A DNA stretch of 64,000 nt from positions 124,001 through 188,000 of the forward strand of contig JBBMOL010000073.1 of NCBI GenBank assembly GCA_037954665.1. The letters are read 5' to 3'. The stretch is from Laguncularia racemosa (Eukaryota > Streptophyta > Magnoliopsida > Myrtales > Combretaceae). Below the pieces are notes generated by a model. It was not told where the DNA came from. It searched no databases and saw only the letters and a list, made by a program, of their open reading frames with translations. Shown here piece by piece: positions 56,999 through 64,000 of the stretch. Positions within the stretch are counted from its first letter, which is position 1. Each line of letters starts with the position of its first letter. A program made the translations under genes and the position numbers.

Positions 56999-58336
56999 CA
57001 AGGTTGTCAAAATCGCGATTTTACGTAGAATCGCGAAGGGGTCCGTAGAATCGAAACGTAAAAACGGAACGTAGAAACGTAAGTTTCTACAACCTATGTA
57101 AAATAACTTTCAAATATTATAAATTTACTTACAATAGTCATTAAAAAATATAATTAATAATAGAAATAAGGAAATTAAGTATTTATTTTAGCCATAAATT
57201 ACAAATTTGCAATAAAAGTCATAATATAGATAATTGAGCATAAGTTGTATAATATAGATATTTTATTTCTAAAATGATAAATCATGTATAAAACTAGTTT
57301 CACCTAGTTCTATATACAAAAACTAAAAAATAATAGATAAAATTTAAAAATCAATTGTGACTTTAAAAAATTACTAATAAATAAAAATTGATAATGAAGA
57401 TATACCATTAAAAAGGAGTAATATTAAAAAATGACTAAAAGTACATAATAAAGAAGATACTATAACAAGAAAACCTTCAAAATTATATATTACTAGGTAA
57501 AGTTATCTACCATTTATTTTATTTACTATTATAAAAATATTAGTTAAAATAAGAAAAGTTGCAGCAATCAAACACAAGTGCTTTAATACGAACATGATCA
57601 CAAATAGGAATAAGAAGACTAATAATCGACGAACATAAACACAAAGACTTCAATGCAACGTAACACACTAACAAGAGATGAGTGATGACCGACAAACATG
57701 TCGGGGTATGACTTATATTTCCGCAGCGCCCCCTGGACGCCAAAGGACTTTTAACAATTAAGCCCACGATTGTTTATTAAAAGTTTAGGCTTGGATAAGA
57801 AAACACGAAGAAAAATGTTTTTGGAAGGAATAAGGGAAGAGCACGGCCGTGTATCAAGGAAACACGCCCACGGAAGCACACACAGTTTAACACATGGTTG
57901 AAGGCACGGCCGTGTGTTAAGCTTGGAAAATACTCAGAAGTACACACGGTTGAACATACGGTTGAAGGCACGGCCATGTGTTGAGCTTGAAAAATAAACA
58001 GAACAGAAGTACACACGGTTCCTGGCTCGCTTCTCCTCTCTCATCGCTTTTCACTGTCTCTCTTCAACATTCAGGAACAGCAGCAGCAGCAAGCCGGAAA
58101 TTGCAAAGGATGTGCTGGGTTGCCGATTGGGTTGGGCTGGGTTACGATTGGGATAATTGTGTGGAATCGGTAAAAACGTACAGAATCGCGATTTTGAACG
58201 ATTTTACTGTTCAAAATCGCGATTTTACTCCGATTTTGATCCTTTCCGATTTTGTATGCGAGTTAACTGGGATTGTATATATAAACTCGTAAAAACGTAG
58301 AATCGTACGAGTTGAAACGCGATTTTGACAACCTTG
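56999..58336. mobile_element. Non-autonomous hAT-like transposon with 8-bp TSD
   Basis: Perfect 8-bp duplications CATGATAC flank it (56991-56998, 58337-58344). Terminal inverted repeats CAAGGTTGTCAAAATCGCG are identical for about 19 bp, and the CAAGG start fits hAT ends. Subterminal regions repeat AAAATCGCGATTTT and similar palindromes. No transposase is present. The interior contains a poorly conserved AT-rich left half, a block of CACGGCCGTG-type repeats (57840-58020) and a GC-richer segment (58020-58160) with a CAGCAGCAG run. The insertion lies between gag and protease of the nested gypsy element. The frame at 57978-58292 spans the right half and ends in the subterminal repeats. Confidence 0.9.
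57840..58020. repeat. CACGGCCGTG-type tandem units inside the hAT-like element
   Basis: Units of about 64 bp contain GGTTGAAGGCACGGCC(G/A)TGTGTT, AAGCTTGGAAAA-like and AGTACACACGGTT, with the repeated word starting near 57897 and 57960. The palindromic core CACGGCCGTG is also the core of the 65-bp units in the LTRs at 41.5 and 46.8 kb, although the units otherwise differ. Confidence 0.65.
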
Positions 58337-58367
58337 CATGATACCATGTATGAAAAATATGTTCATG

Positions 58368-59570
58368 CTAGATCCCCTCACAATCTTTCTGGGGTTGTAC
58401 ACTAAGCACTCTCCTCGTAACATACATCTCGCCACTCACGGGTCCTTGTAAGTCAACATCATCATACTCTTGCGATGGTGACTCCTCCTCCTCCTCCTTA
58501 GAGCTCACACTCTCTACATCCCCAATATCACTGATAATCATAGCCCTCTGATTTGGACATTGGGATGCAATGTGCCCAAATCCCTGACACATAAAACATT
58601 TAATATCTTTTGTCCTGGAAGGGGGTTTAGTGTCAATCTTTCCCTTAGGTACAACAATTGGATTCTTAGCCCTCATGTCCTCCTTAGGTTTTGAATCGAT
58701 GGATTTTTTCTTCCAAGTGGACTTCCATGGAGCTTTGGAAGTCAAGTCAGTCCTCTGCTCAATCTTGTATTTTAACCGCCGCTCTACTTTAATAGCTCTA
58801 TACAGCAACTCTTCCATATCTAAGTAATGGTGAAGATCTACTACATCGGTTATCTCTCAATTAAACCTGTTGATGAATCTAGCCATGCTGGCATCATCCT
58901 CCTCCTCAATTCTCACCCTAATCATGACCATCTCCAACTCTTTGTAATATCTTCTACATTGTTATTCCCCTGAGTCAACCCTTGGACTTTCCTAAGTAAG
59001 TCTCTATGGTAGTGACTAGGAATAAAATGCTTTTGCATGATAGTTTTCATCTCCTCCCAAGTGCTAACAGGTTACTCTTCATACTTGTGCCTATTACCCA
59101 CCAACTGATCCCACCATACATTAGCGTAATTTGAAAACTCTACTGCAGCCAGTTTTATCTTTGTCTTCTCAGTGTAGTTGTGACATTCAAACACATGATC
59201 CATCTTCCTCTCCCACTCTAAATACAACTCTAGACCATTCTTTCCTTGAAAGGTTGGGATTTTCAACTTAATACTTCTTAAATTACTATCACGCCTCTAA
59301 ATACTTCCCTTATCCCTCACGTATTGGTAATATCTAAAATCAGACTCTTCACCTTCTTCTATCCTAATGCCTCCCCTATTTTGTCTACCTACTCCTCGCC
59401 TGATAGTGGTACTGCGAAACAATTCCCTACTCCTTTCCATCCTATCCATCATTCCATGAATCTGCTCTAGTTCACCCATTAGGATCCTCTTCATCTTCTT
59501 CATCAATTCCTTAAACATCACTCGACTTTCTCCTCCATTATTGTTCTGTCTCGTTATAATTCTAAAATTT
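58368..59570 (-). pseudogene. gag of the nested gypsy element
   Basis: Three same-strand segments make up gag. 59297-59521 is a Met/Arg-rich start with MKKMKRILMGELEQIHGMMD. 59072-59266 has KIPTFQGKNGLELYLEWERKM, the conserved capsid entry, and ANVWWDQLVGNR. 58368-58817 is a basic stretch followed by a complete CCHC zinc knuckle, CFMCQGFGHIASQC, and an acidic end EEEEESPSQEYDDVD. The pieces are separated by stops near 59285 and 59070-58820. Gag coats genomic RNA in the cytoplasmic particle; this copy could not form an intact one. Confidence 0.8.
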
Positions 59571-60335
59571 GCAGCAAGTTACAATCACAATTACAAGAAA
59601 TATATAAGTATGTTCCTCATACCCACTTGTGTATTGCTCATAAATGATATGCTCACAATTCAACTCGTGTATATCTCTCACAAAATATGATCTCACCACT
59701 TGCTTTTTGTAATTCTTTTGCTAGGAACTTAATTTAGAACTCCTAAACTCAAATTACTAAGTCAACTCAATTGATTACTATTTGGCTTAAGTCACGTGAA
59801 TGAAGGAATACTAACTACACAATCTAATTGATATGGAAAAGATTTACCACTAAATAGATATGTAATTAAAGATTACTTTTACACAAAAGGAAATAAATCA
59901 CTATGGAACCGATAGTTCAAGGGATATGTATAATTCGGATTCCAAACATAGACAATCAAGGATATGTTACGGTAGGAATTGGAAACAATTGATATGGAAA
60001 GTAAATTGAATCAATAAACTATCTTGTAATTTTGGCAATTGCAATTCTTTCAAGGCCGAATTCTAATTTTTTTTTTGAATGCCGGTTCTTGATTCTTTTT
60101 TTTTTTCCAACCGAATTGATTTTTTTTTTATAGAACTATGAATTGAACACAATTGATTGTTCAATTGAGAACCCTAGATGCCATCGGCCCTAATAGATTG
60201 TGAATATTGAGCAAGAATGAATTTTTTTTATATAACTTCTATTTATGAATATGGAAAAGACAACAAATGACTATAGAAAAGAACAACAAACAAATTAAAG
60301 AAAAGGATAGAATTTTCTTGATTCAAGAAGTCGAA

Positions 60336-60347
60336 GCTTTGATACCA
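60336..60347 (-). other. Primer binding site of the nested element
   Basis: The minus strand reads TGGTATCAAAGC, one change from the initiator Met-tRNA complement TGGTATCAGAGC, two bases after the 5' LTR. Confidence 0.85.
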
Positions 60348-60349
60348 AA

Positions 60350-61042
60350 TGATGCGTGAAACCCTAGGTATGTTAAACCTAGAACCCTGACGATGCTAGT
60401 TATTTTCAATTATCCTGAGGATCGTCTTGAATAAACGATAAGTAACTAGACCCCAATCAAACCCATTGACTGTAGCCTAAGTTATCAATAGGAATTCCTA
60501 GTAATTTGGTTAAGAATTCTATGGAAAAGTTCTTTTGCAAAAGAACAAAAAGTGGTTTTCGTTGTACTCACAAAAAATGTATTTTTCATATATCAAAGAT
60601 AAGATGTCCTCATGGTCGGCCCTTGCACGACTTATATAGAGTCATACAAGAATATGGAAAACCTAAGTTGCCTAATCTATTTGTTTCCTTATCCTCATGT
60701 AACCTAGTAGGCAACTAAATAATATAAATTACAAACCAAAACAATACTAAAAAATATAACAACAAACCCGCAAATTCCCTTTCCTATTTCGGTTTAATAT
60801 ATAATATTTCTTATTCTAGAAATTCAAATCCTTGCTTTTCTTCCATAGAAACATGAATTACATTAATAGGTGTTGCTTTTCTTTTCATGTAATTTGATTC
60901 CTTGGCTTGTAGGTCCATACCTAGTCCTTATAGGGCATCATTCATCCTCTTTACTTTAGCTCGGGTCATTGGTCCTCTAATTCTTTGCAATGGATCTTAA
61001 GTCCTTGGTTTTGTCTTCTTAAGTGCTAGATGATCCTCATCA
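60350..61042 (-). repeat. 5' LTR of the nested gypsy element
   Basis: Partner of 55331-56023. The plus-strand frame at 60506-60718 lies in it and is not a gene. Confidence 0.9.
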
Positions 61043-61047
61043 TCTGC

Positions 61048-61560
61048 TTCCTCAAGTTTTCCATATGACCCATCAAAGTACCTATTTGATTGGATGAAAT
61101 ATGGAAATATGCTCCTTTGAACTTGACCAACTCTTCCCTTGCCATATCTTTGTTGACCTTCCAAATGAGGTACATGAGTAGCTAGAATAGTGGAGTTGGT
61201 GGTGGCACTTGTGGTTGTTGAAGAGTGATTACAGGTGGTACTGGCTGTGATTGAGGTGGCGAAGGGACTGATTGTAATGGAGGTTGACCTCTTGGCATTA
61301 GATGTTAGATTAGCAAGGCCTGTTGCTTGGCCAATTGTTGGACTATTACTTCTAACCTTGTCATATGTTTCTCCCCACTTCCTTCTCCATTGGAAGGGGC
61401 TTCAGCTACACTTCTTCGTCTTGGCCTAGTCGCCTTACCTAACATCCTAAGTTGTAACTTTAGATTCGCTTATGATACCGGGGGTGGAGTTCTTGCTTGG
61501 GAAGTTTCATCTGTATCTCTATATCTAGAAGGCGTTGTTGTCCTTTATCCCCTGCTAGTA
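61048..61560 (-). pseudogene. gag N-terminal part of the chromodomain element
   Basis: The minus strand reads, in pieces, EAPSNGEGSGEKHMTRLEV and IVQQLAKQQALL (about 61420-61310), a Pro/Gln-rich stretch (about 61290-61190) and FKGAYFHISSNQIGTLMGHM just before the inserted element. It joins in sense with the capsid text at 55330-55100. Stops are present. The plus-strand frames at 61235-61572 are shadows. Confidence 0.6.
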
Positions 61561-61879
61561 TTTCCACTGTAATTTATTAATGCAACATACAAAATATGTT
61601 AAGACATTTCGAATGATATATATATCAATAATGATACAAATATCAATAATAGTCATATAACACATTTGTATCATTACATTAAGATCCAAAATATGTAAGG
61701 GTTACCATATTTCATATATATTTTTCTAAAATTTTTACATCTTTCATATTCTTAACTTATATATACATTAGCTTGGAAGAGTTTATATTACACTACAAAA
61801 ATTTCCTTTCCCACATTCCTCTATTCCTTATATACATCGTTCCTTCCTAAAAATTGATCTAATTTCATCCTTATATCCT

Positions 61880-62620
61880 TAAGCGATGTCTTCTGATTCT
61901 TCACTCGTGTCCTCGTCACTTTCACCTATTTTTTCTTTTCCTTCTTCCTCTTCCTCTTCCTCTTCCTCCTCCTCCTCCTCCTCCTCTTCTTCTTCTTCTT
62001 CTTCTTCTTCTTCTAGGGAGTTTAAGGCTATGCTCTTGTTTTCTAGAGCGCCCTATAAATAAGAAATTTTTTCGGGAAATGGATCCTCTTCCGGATCTTC
62101 CTCCTCCCTATCCTCCCATAGTTCAGGTTCTACCACAAATATGTCTCCTTGGTCTACAATCTTGAACTTGCTATGCTTGATATAGTCCATAATATCTTAA
62201 TAGTCTTCTAAGTATAATAACCTTCAGTTAACTCTCAGCTTCCAATCATAAATCCCTCTCTTATATGTTCGTGAATTTCTTCTAGACTTAATTAAAGGGG
62301 TTAGGACTTCTTGGGGATACCCCATTCCTAGATTGAATTGAGCCACAAATAGTATTTCAGGTGGCTCCTCCTCCATCCCCATCATTATCGCAAACCAAGC
62401 TTCTATAGTAGGTATGGCAATATACCTACTATACCTATCTCCAAGATCCTTACTTAACTTATCCAACTAAATCTGTCACTGTTCGATCAATTTGATTCTC
62501 CAATCTTTTATTAATTCATCCATCGTTCTATAAAGTGAGAAGTGCTCATATTGATCTTGCAGTGTCTGCATCCTCAATCTATAATTTATCAAGTCATCTT
62601 CATGTTGCATGTAACATGTA
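61880..62620 (-). pseudogene. Broken accessory ORF with poly-Glu tract upstream of gag
   Basis: Between the primer site and gag, one minus-strand frame stays largely open for about 240 codons with a few stops. It contains DLINYRLRMQTLQDQYEHF (about 62590-62530) and the uninterrupted piece 62224-62466 with DRYSRYIAIPTIEAWFAIMM and EILFVAQFNLGMGYPQEVL. An acidic segment (VEPELWEDREEEDPEEDPF) and a run of about 20 Glu codons (62014-61940) follow. I do not recognise the family. It is not the usual gag, protease or integrase. Its place in the leader suggests an extra element-encoded or captured protein. The nonsense codons mean it is not functional here. Confidence 0.5.
61935..62016. repeat. (TTC/TCC)n trinucleotide repeat
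   Basis: CTTCCTCTTCC units grade into (CTC)n and (TTC)n. On the minus strand it encodes the poly-Glu tract of the accessory ORF. Confidence 0.9.
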
Positions 62621-62840
62621 TTCCACCTTTAATCAAAACGCCTATGCATTGCTTGGATTTTGTTCAATATGAAAAATTTCCATAAGTTATAAGTTATTTT
62701 TTTTCATCCCTAAGTTCTACCTACTCTCCCTAATAAGGTAGGTTTTTCCTATCTATAGAGTTGCCAAGTCAATCTCTTAAGATATTGACTCTTAACCTAA
62801 CTTATCTCTAATTTACATCTTACCTTAAGCTTAAACTTTC

Positions 62841-62852
62841 ACTTTGATACCA
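62841..62852 (-). other. Primer-binding-site-like sequence of the chromodomain element
   Basis: The minus strand reads TGGTATCAAAGT, two changes from the initiator Met-tRNA complement. It marks the 5' end of the interior. Confidence 0.65.
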
Positions 62853-63179
62853 CCAAAAGTTATCACACCTCACAGGGTATCTAATTTGTGATAACCCACT
62901 ATGATTGCTCGGCCTTTACTAAGTAATCACTAAGCACTCAAACCAAAATAATTCAACCTATTAAATCATAACAATTAACAATTTGAATGCTTCTAGCATT
63001 CCATCATCTCAAATAAAACCCATTTCGTATTAAACAAAAGCAGTATATATGTCTCAAAAGAGGGCCTCATCTAGGTCCTATACAAAATAAATACAACTAA
63101 GATCCCTTTGAATCAGAGTAAATATTTACAAATCTTCAATTGTTTGAAATTATCAAATTCTACAAGATACACTTGCTAT
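62853..63179 (-). repeat. Presumed end of the 5' LTR of the chromodomain element
   Basis: By position this must be the U5 side of the LTR. It includes GTGATAACCC-type text near 62890. No clear alignment to 50400-51306 was found by eye, so the LTR may be interrupted, or only its terminal part may be present. Confidence 0.35.
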
Positions 63180-63643
63180 TTGTAAAGTCCCAAAAATTTT
63201 GAAAAACTATATGAAAATTTAAAGAAAATAAATAGAATAATAAATACTTCTAGATTGGGGTAGCGAGATAAACAATTTCGTAATATTAAAAACTTTGAGA
63301 AATGTATGATAAAAATTCAAATGTTGCGACGCATAAATATTATCTCAATAAATTTGCATTAATAATAGGTTTTAAAAATTAAACAATTAGAAGAATAAAT
63401 TCTCCGAAATGTAATTTTCAAAAAATACTAGGTTAAATAATGTAATTGATTTAAATTATAGACTTAGGAATTTGAAATGAAAATTAAAGTAAATATTTAT
63501 GTTTGGAGTAATCAAATTAACTTAGACGTAAGTTTTTGTAATAAAATGCTAAAAAATATGAAATATAAAGATATTTTGTACGTGAGAAGAATATTGAAAT
63601 AGAGACATTACAATATAAATATAATATAATATAATATAATATA

Positions 63644-63718
<75 letters not shown>

Positions 63719-64000
63719 AGCTAAGAAAAAAATTTTCAATTTGTTGCAACGTCCTCTCTCCAGACATAATGTGAGGTGACGGCAGCAAGTGGCGTAGCAA
63801 CAGCAGCTCTAGCCATCTTGCCTTACCCCTCTCCCTGTTTCCTTTTGTTTTCCTTTTTCTTCTTCTTCTTCTTCTTCTTCCTCTCTTCTTCCTCTTCGTC
63901 CTTCTCTCGGGTCACGGCTCCCACGCCTTCCCTTATCTTGCGCCTTCCCTCGTTCGCCCTCCGGTCACTCTCTCTTCTCTTCTTGTTTCTCTTCCTTCCC
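63180..64000 (+). repeat. LTR-like sequence leaving the window
   Basis: It starts near TGTAAAGTCCCAAAAATTTTG, in the style of plant gypsy LTR starts. It runs through an AT-rich part with a long (AT)n(AC)n microsatellite into a CT-rich, GC-richer region (63750-64000) like an LTR leader. No partner is in the window. The minus-strand frames at 63517-63800 come from the microsatellite. Confidence 0.35.
63618..63716. repeat. (TATAA)n / (AT)n / (AC)n microsatellite
   Basis: Several ATAAT pentamer repeats lead into more than 25 AT units, then about eight AC units and GAGAGAG. Confidence 0.95.

Larger units (their letters stand above)
55331..61042 (-). mobile_element. Ty3/gypsy element nested in the gag of the chromodomain element
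   Basis: LTRs of 693 bp lie at 60350-61042 (5') and 55331-56023 (3'). Each LTR begins TGATGAGG and ends CATCA on the minus strand, giving TGATG...CATCA ends. Flanking pentamers TCTAC (55326-55330) and TCTGC (61043-61047) differ at one base and are read as the target duplication. The primer site is initiator-Met-like. The polypurine tract GAAGAAGGAGGGA lies at about 56026-56038. The interior keeps gag and protease but lacks most of RT, RNase H and integrase, so the element is non-autonomous. It was later hit by the hAT-like element 56999-58336. Confidence 0.88.
50400..62852 (-). mobile_element. Chromodomain (Tekay/Del-like) Ty3/gypsy element, outer level of a nested insertion
   Basis: Read right to left: primer site (62852-62841), an accessory ORF, gag start (about 61.5-61.05 kb), a gap filled by the inserted element 55331-61042, the rest of gag, protease, RT, RNase H, integrase, chromodomain tail (about 51.42-51.33 kb), a polypurine tract and a 3' LTR running left to about 50.4 kb. 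All coding parts are broken by stops and frameshifts. The far ends of both LTRs are not defined. Confidence 0.8.

Noticed and set aside
57978..58292. 104-codon frame in the hAT-like element as a transposase or captured gene
   Set aside because: No hAT dimerisation or RNase-H-like motifs; it runs into subterminal palindromes. Host origin of the 58020-58160 part remains possible but unsupported.
63517..63800. Two minus-strand frames with long Tyr-Ile runs
   Set aside because: They translate an (AT)n(AC)n microsatellite.

Overview
The window looks like nuclear DNA of a flowering plant, probably a eudicot. It is AT-rich, has long gene-poor stretches, and is packed with Ty3/gypsy LTR retrotransposons of the kinds plants carry (Tat-type with a second RNase H, chromodomain type, and elements primed by initiator Met-tRNA). 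It also holds non-autonomous hAT-like DNA transposons. Only two intact host genes are visible: a single-exon receptor-like cytoplasmic kinase homologue lacking catalytic residues (minus strand, 25464-26774) and a secreted kiwellin-type defence/ripening protein (plus strand, 39954-40607). A pentatricopeptide-repeat (PPR) gene at about 11.2-12.4 kb is a pseudogene.

Layout, left to right. 1-6.4 kb is decayed repeat DNA; its 4.9-5.95 kb part is a minus-strand LTR related to the next element. 6459-10440 is a short gypsy element with both LTRs, a 5-bp target duplication (ATAGT), an initiator-Met primer site and an internal deletion removing RT, RNase H and most of integrase. The PPR pseudogene follows. 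15.0-19.9 kb is a decayed plus-strand Tat-type element. 19.9-23.35 kb is a minus-strand recombinant of the same broad class in which one LTR has a polypurine tract before it and a primer site after it; both LTR copies carry a tRNA-like Pol III A box/B box pair. The kinase gene comes next, with a 1.2-kb hAT-like element upstream of it that carries an exon fragment of a membrane steroid-binding (MAPR) gene. 30.1-33.4 kb is another gypsy relic.

The kiwellin gene at 40 kb has a visible TATA box and poly(A) signal. It is followed by a nearly full-length gypsy element (41385-47174, target duplication ATAAA) disabled by several stop codons and two frameshifts. From about 50.4 kb to at least 62.85 kb lies a three-level nest on the minus strand: a chromodomain (Tekay/Del-like) element, interrupted in gag by a second gypsy element (55331-61042), which is itself interrupted between gag and protease by a 1.34-kb hAT-like element (56999-58336, target duplication CATGATAC). 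The outer element also carries a broken acidic ORF with a poly-Glu tract between its primer site and gag. A further LTR-like sequence starts near 63180 and leaves the window.

The two intact genes show no functional linkage. Most of the biology here is retroelement insertion, decay, recombination and host-fragment capture. Family assignments come from motifs read by eye; no database search was possible, and boundaries marked 'about' are estimates.
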